Under the pieces are notes generated by a model. The model was given only the letters and a program-made list of their open reading frames with translations, did not search any database and was not told the origin of the DNA. The translations under genes and the position numbers were made by a program. A stretch of 64,000 bases of DNA, taken from assembly GCF_001431665.1 (NCBI RefSeq), contig NZ_LLXV01000077.1, positions 60,896 through 124,895 of the forward strand, written 5' to 3'. The DNA comes from Stenotrophomonas beteli. GTDB taxonomy: Bacteria; Pseudomonadota; Gammaproteobacteria; Xanthomonadales; Xanthomonadaceae. Below are positions 26,558-35,644 of the stretch, in pieces (position 1 is the first letter of the stretch; every line of letters begins with the position of its first letter).

Positions 26558-27043
26558 TCAGACAGCTTGCCACTCCCACCATGGGTAATGGTACTCGCGG
26601 TCGATCGCCTGCCAATGCTGGCCGCACTGGGTGCAGGCAACGTTGTGGCAATCGCCCCAACCATCCTCGGCCTCCTGCAACGCGAGCAGCTGCATCTGCC
26701 CTTGTTCGATCAGGCGGCGCGGATCGAAGAACGGGTAGCCGGGATTGAGCGCGCACAGGCAGCCTGCGTGCGCCTGCCAGTAACGCAGCCGTTTCAGGGC
26801 AGCCTCCAGATGCGCCTGGTTGCTGATCAGCATGCCGCCGAAAGCGATGCCTTGGCAGCTGCGTTCGATCAGGTCCACCTGCGCGGCCAAGGCGTCCAGC
26901 GACGGTGCACTGAACAGTCGTGCGACGACGCGGGCGGCGTCGGTGATGCGCTCTGCGTCGCGTGACAGCAGATCCTGCAGCAGCACATCGGCCTGAGCAT
27001 CCTCAAGCCGGGGCGACGGCGTTGCGGACCACGGCCAGCGCAT
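26558..27043 (-). CDS. Hypothetical protein coupled to ybaK
   Basis: The 161-residue acidic, mostly helical protein is not one I recognise. The C-terminal quarter holds a cysteine cluster (CHNVACTQCG) that could bind a metal, followed by an aromatic tail (YHYPWWEW). Two earlier Cys (CLC) may join in. The ATG overlaps the ybaK stop by one base (TGATG), so translation is probably coupled. A TTG one codon earlier is a less likely start. Confidence 0.78.
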   Translation of the reverse strand: MRWPWSATPSPRLEDAQADVLLQDLLSRDAERITDAARVVARLFSAPSLDALAAQVDLIERSCQGIAFGGMLISNQAHLEAALKRLRYWQAHAGCLCALNPGYPFFDPRRLIEQGQMQLLALQEAEDGWGDCHNVACTQCGQHWQAIDREYHYPWWEWQAV

Positions 27044-27516
27044 CAACGTGCCTTGCCGATCGCCGCGTAGTGGCCGGCGGTCAGCCGCAGCAGGTCGGCC
27101 GGTGCCAGTTCCACTTCCAGGCCACGGCGTCCGGCGCTGACATGCAGCGCGGGCAGCGCTTCGGCACTGTCATCCAGGAACGTGCGCAGGCGCTTCTTCT
27201 GCCCCAGTGGGCTGATGCCGCCGACCAGGTAGCCGGTCGCGCGCTGCGCGGCGTCGGCGGCGGCCATCTCGCACTTCTTGCAGCCGGCCGCTTCGGCCAG
27301 CGCCTTCAGGTCGAGCTGGCCGGCCACCGGCACGATCGCGACGAGCAGTTCGTGGGTTTCGGTGCTGGCCAGCAGGGTCTTGAACACCTGGGCCGGATCC
27401 AGGCCGAGCTTGTCGACGGCTTCGCCGCCATAGGATTCGGCGTGGGCATCGTGCACGTAGCTGCGCACGGTGTGGGCGATCTTCTCGCGCTTGAGCAGGT
27501 TGATGGCCGGGGTCAT
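27043..27516 (-). CDS. ybaK: Cys-tRNA(Pro) deacylase YbaK
   Basis: YbaK hydrolyses Cys-tRNA(Pro), a mischarging product of prolyl-tRNA synthetase. The 157-residue protein covers the whole YbaK/ProX domain. The conserved Lys in QVFKTLLA (about residue 45) and the GGISPLGQKKRL block (about 97-108) are present; the GxxP loop is diagnostic of this family. The start MTPAINLLK is chosen by family length; upstream sequence in frame is not conserved-looking. It shares a TGATG junction with the next gene. Confidence 0.93.
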   Translation of the reverse strand: MTPAINLLKREKIAHTVRSYVHDAHAESYGGEAVDKLGLDPAQVFKTLLASTETHELLVAIVPVAGQLDLKALAEAAGCKKCEMAAADAAQRATGYLVGGISPLGQKKRLRTFLDDSAEALPALHVSAGRRGLEVELAPADLLRLTAGHYAAIGKAR

Positions 27517-27573
27517 GGGCGCATCGTAGCGCGTGCGGAATGTGTTGCCTTGACCGAGGCTATTGCCGGAGGG

Positions 27574-27597
27574 CATCCACGCATGGCGTGGATCTAC
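27574..27597 (-). repeat. SMAG palindrome
   Basis: CATCCACGC/GCGTGGAT arms with a CTAC end, between ahcY and ybaK. Confidence 0.8.
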
Positions 27598-27634
27598 TGT
27601 GGGGGCTGGATGCGGGCTATACGGCCACACGCAA

Positions 27635-27670
27635 ACACGGAACGGGCGCCCGAAGGCGCCCGTTCCGTGT
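27635..27670 (-). terminator. Long hairpin, likely ahcY terminator
   Basis: A perfect 16-base stem (27635-27650 with 27655-27670) closes a CGAA loop. It lies about 60 bases downstream of the minus-strand ahcY stop. A modest TTTG follows on the minus strand. The stem strength alone makes a transcript end likely. Confidence 0.7.
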
Positions 27671-27682
27671 GCATCCGTTGCT

Positions 27683-27720
27683 GGGGTCAGAACCCTTTCC
27701 TGCGGAAAGGGATCCGACCC
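27683..27720 (-). repeat. GGGTC/GACCC palindromic repeat, copy 3
   Basis: Same type as copy 2: GGGGTCAGAACCCTTTCC arm and GGAAAGGGATCCGACCC arm. It lies between the ahcY stop and the hairpin at 27635. Confidence 0.75.
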
Positions 27721-27731
27721 TGGGCAAGACA

Positions 27732-29177
<1,446 letters not shown>

Positions 29178-29218
29178 TGGTGTGCTCCGGTTGTGGACGA
29201 GCGGGTGCTCGCATCTGG

Positions 29219-29295
29219 CCGGGCGCCGTTGTTACAAAGCCACCTTACCGAGCCTGGCCGGGCCTCGGGGGATCCGGTCGCAGCGCCCCTCGGCA
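29219..29295 (-). promoter_or_regulatory. SAH riboswitch in the ahcY leader
   Basis: On the minus strand the leader reads CCGAGGGGCGCTGCGACC, later AGGCTCGG, later ACGGCGCCC, the conserved order of the SAH riboswitch. P1 is CCGAG (29293-29289) with CTCGG (29252-29248). The pseudoknot is GGGCGC (29288-29283) with GCGCCC (29226-29221). It starts just after the predicted transcription start. SAH riboswitches are known to turn on ahcY when SAH accumulates. A CGAGC/GCTCG hairpin between the aptamer and the ATG could be the expression platform. Confidence 0.93.
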
Positions 29296-29308
29296 GGGGA
29301 GAACCGCC

Positions 29309-29341
29309 ATTATATCGCGGCGCCGGCATGACATCCGGATG
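29309..29341 (-). promoter_or_regulatory. ahcY promoter with CATCCGGATG palindrome
   Basis: A perfect TATAAT -10 (minus strand 29314-29309) lies 17 bases downstream of the perfect palindrome CATCCGGATG (29341-29332), which takes the -35 position. The same kind of CATC box occurs at metF and metK, with closer spacing. Two layers of control, protein and riboswitch, are suggested. Confidence 0.65.
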
Positions 29342-29417
29342 ACCCAACCATCGGCAGATGGGGCCGCGTGCACGGACTGTTAAGGTCGGTGTTTTCACGC
29401 ATCACACAGGTGGAACG

Positions 29418-31934
29418 ATGAGCATGCACGCGCGCCGCACACGGCGCTGGACCGGCCTGGTCCTGTCGATGGGACTGCTGGCAGTGGCCCCGCTGGCCTG
29501 GGCGGCAGCGCCGCAGCCCGCGGCCGCACAGGCCCAGGGCGTCAACGGCTACGAACTGCCGTCGGCGGCGCTGCAGGCGGTGGTGGACGCGCCCCGTGCG
29601 CCCTCGTTGTACCTGTCGCCGCGCCGCGACGTGGCCGCGATGTTGCAGATGCCGTCGCTGCCCTCGATCCAGGTGGTGGCACAGCCGGAACTGAAGCTGG
29701 CCGGCCTGCGCATCAACCCGCGCACGTTCTCCGACAGCCGCTTCAGCTTCGGCGAGAAGCTGTGGCTGATGAACGTGGCCGACGGCAGGGAGCGGCAGAT
29801 CAGCGGCCTGCCAGCGACGCTGTCGATTGCCAGTGTGATGTGGTCGCCGGACCAGAAGTGGCTGGCCTTCAACCAGCTCGACGCGGCCAGTGGCGCCAAC
29901 GAGCTGTGGCTGGTGGACGTGGCCGCCGGCAGCGCCCGCCGCCTGGTGGCCGGCCTGAACACGGTGATCGGCAGTGGCTACCAGTGGTTGCCCGACAGCC
30001 GGGGGCTGGTGGTGTTCACCCGCCCGGCGAACCTGGGGCCCGCCCCGGCCTCCGACGGCATCCCGACCGGCCCCGCCGTCCAGCAGACCAGTCAGGGCGG
30101 CGGCGTGGTGTCGATCCGGACCTACCAGGACCTGCTGAAGAACGAGGCCGACGCGCGCCAGTTCGACTACTACGCCACCACCCAGCCGATGGAAGTCGGC
30201 CTGGATGGCAGCACCCGCGCGATCGGCGCGGCGGGCATCTTCATGGGCTTCTCGGTGTCGCCGGATGGCCGCTTCGTGCTGCGCCAACCGGTGCAGCGGC
30301 CGTACTCCTACGTGGTGCCGGTGAGCAGTTTCCCGCGCCGCATTGAAGTGATCGACCGTGCCAGCGGCAAGCTGGTGCACACCGTGGCCGTGCGCCCGCT
30401 GGTGGAAGGCCTGCCGACCGGCAACGATGCCGAAGTGACCGGCGTGCGCGACATCAGCTGGCGCGGTGATGCTGACGCCACCCTGGTCTGGGCCGAAGCG
30501 CAGGACGGCGGCGACCCGAACAGGGAGGCCAGGGTGCGCGATGCGGTACTGATGCAGGCCGCCCCGTTCGACAAACCGCCGGTGACGCTGGCCCAGCTTG
30601 GCAGCCGCCTGGCCGGCATCAGCTGGGGCCGTGGTGACCTAGCGCTGCTGACCGAGTCGTGGTGGAAGACCCGCAGGACCAAGACCTGGCTGATCGCCCC
30701 GGACAACGCCGGTACCGAGCCGCGCCTGCTGTGGGACCGCGATGCGCAGGACCGCTATTCCGATCCAGGCCGTCCGCAGTTGTCCAGCGACGATCGTGGC
30801 CGCTCGCTGCTGCAGACCAGCCCCGATGGCAGCAGCCTGTATCTGGCCGGTGCCGGTGCTTCGCCGGAAGGTGACCGTCCGTTCGTGGACCGCTTCGACA
30901 TCGCCAGCGGCAAGGCGACGCGCCTGTTCCATTCGCAGGCGCCGAGCTATTCGCTGCCGGTGGCATTGCTGGACAACCAGGGCAGCTCGCTGCTGCTGAG
31001 CCGTGAGAGCCCGGACGAGCCGGCCAACTTCTACGTGCAGTCGCTGGCCGATGCCAGCGCCGCACCGCGCGCGCTGACCCACTTCGCTCATCCGCTGCCG
31101 CAGTTGAAGGGCGTGCAGAAGGAGCAGATCCGCTACAAGCGCAAGGATGGCGTCGATCTGACCGCGACCCTGCTGCTGCCGCCGGGCTACGACCCCAAGC
31201 GCGACGGCCCGCGGCCGCTGCTGATGTGGGCCTACCCGGGCGAGTTCAAGAGTGCGGCTGCGGCCAGCCAGGTGACCGATTCGCCGTACCGCTTCAACGC
31301 GGTCAGCTACTGGGGCCCGCAGGCGTTCCTGGCCAAGGGCTACGTGGTGCTGGCCAGCCCGTCGATGCCGATCATCGGCGAGGGTGACAAGGAGCCCAAC
31401 GACACCTACATCGAACAGCTGGTGGCTAACGCGCAGGCAGCCGTGGATGAAGTGGTGCGGCGTGGCGTGACCGATCGCGACCACATCGCCATCGGTGGCC
31501 ATTCCTACGGTGCGTTCATGACCGCCAACCTGCTGGCGCATACGCGCCTGTTCAAGGCCGGCATCGCGCGCAGCGGCGCCTACAACCGCACGCTGACCCC
31601 GTTCGGCTTCCAGGCGGAGGAGCGCAACTACTGGCAGGCGCAGGACGTCTACCAGAAGATGGCGCCGTTCAACTACGCCGACAGGATCAAGGATCCGATC
31701 CTGTTCATCCATGGCGTGGACGACAACAACTCCGGCACGTTCCCGATCCAGAGCGAGCGCATGTTCGCCGCGGTGAAGGGCCTGGGTGGCACCGCACGAC
31801 TGGTGATGCTGCCGAACGAATCGCATGCCTACCGCGCACGCGAATCGATCATGACCATGCTGGCCGAGAGCGAGCGCTGGCTGGAGCAGACCATTGGCCC
31901 GGCCGGGCAGGTCAAGGCGAAGAAGAAGCGCTGA
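29418..31934 (+). CDS. Secreted S9-family (prolyl oligopeptidase-like) serine peptidase
   Basis: The 838-residue protein has a signal peptide (about 1-30, ending AWA), a beta-propeller-like N-terminal region and a C-terminal alpha/beta hydrolase domain (about 580-835). The catalytic triad is intact: Ser696 in GHSYGAF, Asp768 in HGVDDNN and His803 in NESHAY. Length and motifs fit the glutamyl-endopeptidase-like branch of S9 rather than DPP IV. The likely location is the periplasm. The ATG at 29418 follows a short GGAACG. The divergent neighbour is ahcY. Confidence 0.88.
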   Translation: MSMHARRTRRWTGLVLSMGLLAVAPLAWAAAPQPAAAQAQGVNGYELPSAALQAVVDAPRAPSLYLSPRRDVAAMLQMPSLPSIQVVAQPELKLAGLRINPRTFSDSRFSFGEKLWLMNVADGRERQISGLPATLSIASVMWSPDQKWLAFNQLDAASGANELWLVDVAAGSARRLVAGLNTVIGSGYQWLPDSRGLVVFTRPANLGPAPASDGIPTGPAVQQTSQGGGVVSIRTYQDLLKNEADARQFDYYATTQPMEVGLDGSTRAIGAAGIFMGFSVSPDGRFVLRQPVQRPYSYVVPVSSFPRRIEVIDRASGKLVHTVAVRPLVEGLPTGNDAEVTGVRDISWRGDADATLVWAEAQDGGDPNREARVRDAVLMQAAPFDKPPVTLAQLGSRLAGISWGRGDLALLTESWWKTRRTKTWLIAPDNAGTEPRLLWDRDAQDRYSDPGRPQLSSDDRGRSLLQTSPDGSSLYLAGAGASPEGDRPFVDRFDIASGKATRLFHSQAPSYSLPVALLDNQGSSLLLSRESPDEPANFYVQSLADASAAPRALTHFAHPLPQLKGVQKEQIRYKRKDGVDLTATLLLPPGYDPKRDGPRPLLMWAYPGEFKSAAAASQVTDSPYRFNAVSYWGPQAFLAKGYVVLASPSMPIIGEGDKEPNDTYIEQLVANAQAAVDEVVRRGVTDRDHIAIGGHSYGAFMTANLLAHTRLFKAGIARSGAYNRTLTPFGFQAEERNYWQAQDVYQKMAPFNYADRIKDPILFIHGVDDNNSGTFPIQSERMFAAVKGLGGTARLVMLPNESHAYRARESIMTMLAESERWLEQTIGPAGQVKAKKKR

Positions 31935-31950
31935 TCCGCGCGCGATGATG

Positions 31951-31973
31951 GCGGCCCCTGCAACGGGGGCCGC
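31951..31973 (+). terminator. Hairpin after the S9 peptidase
   Basis: GCGGCCCC (31951-31958) pairs with GGGGCCGC (31966-31973) around a seven-base loop, 17 bases after the stop. No T-run follows. Confidence 0.5.
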
Positions 31974-32028
31974 CTGTGCGGCTGCGCATGGGCTCGGGCG
32001 CTATACGGTGTCGCGCGCCATGATGGTT

Positions 32029-32054
32029 GTAGAGCCGAGCCCATGCTCGGCTGT
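32029..32054 (+). repeat. SMAG palindrome
   Basis: GTAG head with GCCGAGC and GCTCGGC arms, between the S9 peptidase and ppc. It is over 100 bases before the ppc ATG. Confidence 0.8.
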
Positions 32055-32162
32055 GTCTGCCGTGGATACGTGCAGATGAAACCATTTTTGCATCGCAGCA
32101 CGACGCCCGATCTGGGATAGGCTTGGGGTCTGGATCCGTTGACCGAGGCCTGTGCGTCGCCG

Positions 32163-34874
32163 ATGAACGAGTACCGCAGCAGCATCGAGTTTGCTTCTCC
32201 CGATCTTCCGCTTCGCGATGACGTGCGCCGGCTCGGCGCACTGGTCGGCGACCTGCTGGTGGAACAGGTATCGGCCGCTTTCCTCGACGATGTCGAAGAG
32301 GTACGTACCCGCGCCATCGCCCGCCGTGAGAACCAGGCGCCGCTGTCGGAGCTGGCCGAAGGCCTGGCCGGGCGCACGCCGCAGCAGGCCGAAACCATGG
32401 TGCGGGCGTTCAGCACCTACTTCCAGGTGGTCAACATCGCCGAGCGCGTGCATCGCATCCGCCGCCGCCGCGATTACCAGCGCGCCGGCACCGCCGCGCC
32501 GCAGCCCGATGGCCTGCAGGATGCCCTGCAGCACCTGAAGGCGCAGGGCGTGGGCCTGGACGAACTGGCGCAGTGGTTGCCACGCATCGACATCGAACCG
32601 GTGTTCACCGCGCACCCGACCGAAGCGGTGCGCCGCGCACTGCTGGAAAAAGAGCAGCTGATGGTGGCCAGCCTGGTCGACAACCTCGACGGCCAGCGCA
32701 CGCCGGGCGAGGCGGCCGCCGATGCCGCGCGCTTCCGCATGGCGCTGACCGCCTCGTGGCAGACCACCGACTCTTCGCCGGTGCGGCCCACTGTCGATGA
32801 CGAACGCGAGCACGTCGGCTTCTACCTGGTGCAGGTGCTGTACCGGGTGATCCCGGTGCTGTACGAATCGCTGCAGCAGGCGCTGCGCGATACCTATGGC
32901 GAAGAACTGCCGCTGCCGCGCCTGCTGCGCTTCGGCACTTGGGTGGGCGGTGACATGGACGGCAATCCGAACGTGGACGCCACCACCATCCGCAATACGC
33001 TGGACGCACAGCGGCAGGCGGTGCTGGGGCGCTACCAGAAGGAACTGCTGCAGCTGGCCAGCCTGCTCAGCCAGTCCACCGAGCGGGTGGGGGTGAGTGA
33101 TGCGCTGCAGGCGCGCGTGGCGCAGTACCAGCACCTGCTGCCGCAGGTGCAGTCGCGGCCGCGCCATGCCGACATGCCGTACCGCCTGCTCAACGACCGC
33201 ATGCGCGCACGCCTGCAGGCCACGTTGGATGACAGCGAGGGCGCTTACGCCGGCCCGGACGAGCTGATCGACGACCTGCAGCTGATCCTCGACAGCCTGC
33301 GCGCCAACCGCGGCGAACATGCCGGTGGCTTCGCCGTGCAGCGCCTGTTGTGGCGGGTGAAGACCTTCGGCTTCCACCTGGCGCGGTTGGACGTGCGCCA
33401 GGAATCGAGCGTGCATGCACGTGCACTGGCGTCGGTGCTGGGCGGCGAGGACGCGTGGCAGGCGCTGGATGCATTGGGCCGGGCGCGGCTGCTGGGCCCG
33501 CATGCCAGCGGCGAAGCGCCGCTGCCGGTCGGCAATGACGACGGCAACGCGCGCCTGGACGCGGTGTTCGCCGCACTGGCCGATGCCCGCGCACGGCATG
33601 GTGGCGATGCGCTCGGCAGCTACATCATTTCGATGGCGCACGACCGCAGCGACGTGCTGGCGGTGCTGGCGCTGGCGCGGCGCGGTGGCCTGGTCGATGC
33701 TGATGGCACGGTACCCCTGGATATCGCCCCGCTGTTCGAAACCGTGGACGACCTGAAGCGTGGCACCGCCACGCTGCGCGATCTGCTGGCCGACCCGGTC
33801 TACCGCGCGCATCTGCGTGCGCGTGGCGACGTGCAGATGGTGATGCTCGGCTATTCGGACAGCAGCAAGGACGGTGGCATCGCCGCTTCGCGCTGGGGCC
33901 TGCAACGTGCGCAGGTGGAACTGCTGGAGGAGGCCGCCGGGGCTGGCATCCGCCTGACCTTCTTCCATGGCCGCGGCGGCTCGATCAGCCGTGGTGGCGG
34001 CAAGACCACCCATGCCGTGGATGCCTCGCCACGCGGCAGCATCGATGGCCGCTTGCGGGTCACCGAGCAGGGCGAGGTGATCCACCGCAAGTACGGCATC
34101 CGTGCGCTGGCGCTGCGGTCGCTGGAACAGGCCGCCGGCGCGGTGCTGCGCGCCAGCCTGCGCCCACGCGCCGCCGAGCCGCGCGAGGACGGCTGGCGCC
34201 CGGTGATGGATGTGGTGTCCGCTGCCAGCAGCGAGGTGTACCGCGGTTTCGTCGGCCAGGCCGGCTTCATGGATTACTTCCGCACCGCCACGCCCATCGA
34301 CGTGATCGAACGGATGACGCTGGGCTCGCGGCCGTCGCGCCGGCTTGGCCAGGATGCGGCGCTGGGCAACCTGCGCGCGATTCCGTGGGTGTTTGCCTGG
34401 AGCCAGGCGCGTGCAGTCATTCCCGGCTGGTATGGCGTGGGCAGTGGCCTGCAGGCGGCCGTGGAGGCCGGCCACGAGGGCACGCTGCGCGAGATGGCGC
34501 GGGACTGGCCGTTCTTCCGCACCTTCCTGGATGACATCGCGATGGTGCTGTCAAAGGGGGATGTCACCATCGCCGAGCAGTTCTCGAAGCTGTCGGGCGA
34601 CCTGCACGGGCGCTTCTTCCCGCAGGTACAGCGCGAGCTGGAACTGACCCGGCGCTGGCTGCTGGCGTTGATGGGCCAGCAGACGCTGCTGGACCATGAT
34701 GCACGGCTGGCGCTGTCGATCCGCCTGCGCAATCCCTATGTCGATCCGATCAGCGTGCTGCAGGTGGACCTGCTGCAGCGCTGGCGGGCCAGCGGGCGCG
34801 AGGATGATGATCTGCTGCGCGCGCTGGTGGCGTGCGTGAACGGTGTTTCGCAGGGCGTGCAGAACACCGGCTGA
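32163..34874 (+). CDS. ppc: Phosphoenolpyruvate carboxylase
   Basis: PEP carboxylase fixes bicarbonate onto PEP to give oxaloacetate, refilling the TCA cycle. The 903-residue protein has the two active-site signatures: VFTAHPTEAVRR (catalytic His near residue 149) and FFHGRGGSISRGGG (about 601-614). The C-terminal NTG, which reaches the active site, is conserved. I chose the ATG at 32163 over the TTG eight codons earlier. The C-terminal catalytic half matches enterobacterial enzymes closely. Confidence 0.97.
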   Translation: MNEYRSSIEFASPDLPLRDDVRRLGALVGDLLVEQVSAAFLDDVEEVRTRAIARRENQAPLSELAEGLAGRTPQQAETMVRAFSTYFQVVNIAERVHRIRRRRDYQRAGTAAPQPDGLQDALQHLKAQGVGLDELAQWLPRIDIEPVFTAHPTEAVRRALLEKEQLMVASLVDNLDGQRTPGEAAADAARFRMALTASWQTTDSSPVRPTVDDEREHVGFYLVQVLYRVIPVLYESLQQALRDTYGEELPLPRLLRFGTWVGGDMDGNPNVDATTIRNTLDAQRQAVLGRYQKELLQLASLLSQSTERVGVSDALQARVAQYQHLLPQVQSRPRHADMPYRLLNDRMRARLQATLDDSEGAYAGPDELIDDLQLILDSLRANRGEHAGGFAVQRLLWRVKTFGFHLARLDVRQESSVHARALASVLGGEDAWQALDALGRARLLGPHASGEAPLPVGNDDGNARLDAVFAALADARARHGGDALGSYIISMAHDRSDVLAVLALARRGGLVDADGTVPLDIAPLFETVDDLKRGTATLRDLLADPVYRAHLRARGDVQMVMLGYSDSSKDGGIAASRWGLQRAQVELLEEAAGAGIRLTFFHGRGGSISRGGGKTTHAVDASPRGSIDGRLRVTEQGEVIHRKYGIRALALRSLEQAAGAVLRASLRPRAAEPREDGWRPVMDVVSAASSEVYRGFVGQAGFMDYFRTATPIDVIERMTLGSRPSRRLGQDAALGNLRAIPWVFAWSQARAVIPGWYGVGSGLQAAVEAGHEGTLREMARDWPFFRTFLDDIAMVLSKGDVTIAEQFSKLSGDLHGRFFPQVQRELELTRRWLLALMGQQTLLDHDARLALSIRLRNPYVDPISVLQVDLLQRWRASGREDDDLLRALVACVNGVSQGVQNTG

Positions 34875-34915
34875 CCTTGCGCATCCGCCGGGCGTGGCCC
34901 GGCGAATTCGAAAGC

Positions 34916-34939
34916 GTAGTGCCGGCCGCTGGCCGGCAC
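34916..34939 (+). repeat. SMAG palindrome, left half of an inverted pair
   Basis: GTAG head, GCCGGCCGCTGGCCGGC core. It is paired with an inverted copy 28 bases on, between convergent ppc and the thioesterase gene. Confidence 0.85.
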
Positions 34940-34967
34940 CCTCATGATGTTTGGCAGCACGCGCGAG

Positions 34968-34992
34968 GTTGCCGGCCAGCGGCCGGCACTAC
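34968..34992 (-). repeat. SMAG palindrome, right half of an inverted pair
   Basis: GCCGGCCAGCGGCCGGC core ending in CTAC. It abuts the stop codon of the thioesterase gene, two bases away. Each half can fold alone, or the two can pair in one long hairpin, a good bidirectional transcript end. Confidence 0.85.
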
Positions 34993-34993
34993 C

Positions 34994-35500
34994 TCATTCC
35001 TCCGGCGAGGGCGGGTTCGACGCCAGCAGTTCCAGATGGCGCTGTTCCATTTCCTGGCGCAGCTGGCGACGGATCTGCGCGGCGGCCTGGCGGCGCTTTT
35101 CGTCGGACGTGGCCGGCTGCAAGGGCGGGACGGGCGTCGGCCGGCCTTCCTCATCCACCGCCACCATCGTGAAGAAGCAGCTGTTGGCGTGGCGCACGCT
35201 GCGCTTGAGGATGTCCTCGGCCACCACCTTGATGCCGATCTCCATCGACGAGGTGCCGGTATGGTTCACCGAGGCCAGGAAGGTGACCAGTTCACCCACC
35301 GCGATCGGCTGGCGGAACATCACCTGGTCCACCGACAGGGTGACCACGTAGCGGCCGGCGTAACGGCTGGCGCAGGCGTAGGCCACCTGGTCGAGCAGGC
35401 GCAGGATGGCGCCGCCGTGGACCTTGCCGGAAAAATTGGCCATCTCCGGCGACATCAGCACGGTCATGGACAGCTGGTGGGTTTTCAGTTCGGTCGACAT
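34994..35500 (-). CDS. Acyl-CoA thioesterase, hotdog fold (YciA-like)
   Basis: The 168-residue cytoplasmic protein is a single hotdog domain with the family motif NFSGKVHGGAILRLLDQVAY (about 22-41), whose Asp is the catalytic residue. YciA-type enzymes hydrolyse medium and short acyl-CoAs. The C-terminal ~35 residues are charged and helical, beyond the domain. The start MSTELKTHQ is chosen by family length. It is convergent with ppc. Confidence 0.9.
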   Translation of the reverse strand: MSTELKTHQLSMTVLMSPEMANFSGKVHGGAILRLLDQVAYACASRYAGRYVVTLSVDQVMFRQPIAVGELVTFLASVNHTGTSSMEIGIKVVAEDILKRSVRHANSCFFTMVAVDEEGRPTPVPPLQPATSDEKRRQAAAQIRRQLRQEMEQRHLELLASNPPSPEE

Positions 35501-35532
35501 GCGGCGGATTGTATCGGGCACGCATCGCCTTT

Positions 35533-35557
35533 GTAGAGTCGAGCCATGCTCGACTGC
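35533..35557 (+). repeat. SMAG palindrome, left half of an inverted pair
   Basis: GTAG head with GTCGAGC and GCTCGAC arms, 33 bases upstream of the thioesterase start. Confidence 0.8.
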
Positions 35558-35584
35558 ATGGGCTGGCCCGCAGGCAAAAAGAAA

Positions 35585-35606
35585 GCCGAGCATGGCTCGG
35601 CTCTAC
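35585..35606 (-). repeat. SMAG palindrome, right half of an inverted pair
   Basis: GCCGAGC and GCTCGGC arms ending in CTAC, adjacent to the metK terminator. The stems differ from the left half by a few bases. Confidence 0.8.
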
Positions 35607-35614
35607 AGAAAAAG

Positions 35615-35636
35615 AAGGGCCGCTTGCGCGGCCCTT
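35615..35636 (-). terminator. Rho-independent terminator of metK
   Basis: The stem AAGGGCCGC (35615-35623) with GCGGCCCTT (35628-35636) closes a TTGC loop. On the minus strand it is followed by CTTTTTCTG, a T-run. It is 8 bases past the metK stop. Confidence 0.92.
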
Positions 35637-35644
35637 CGTGCTTC

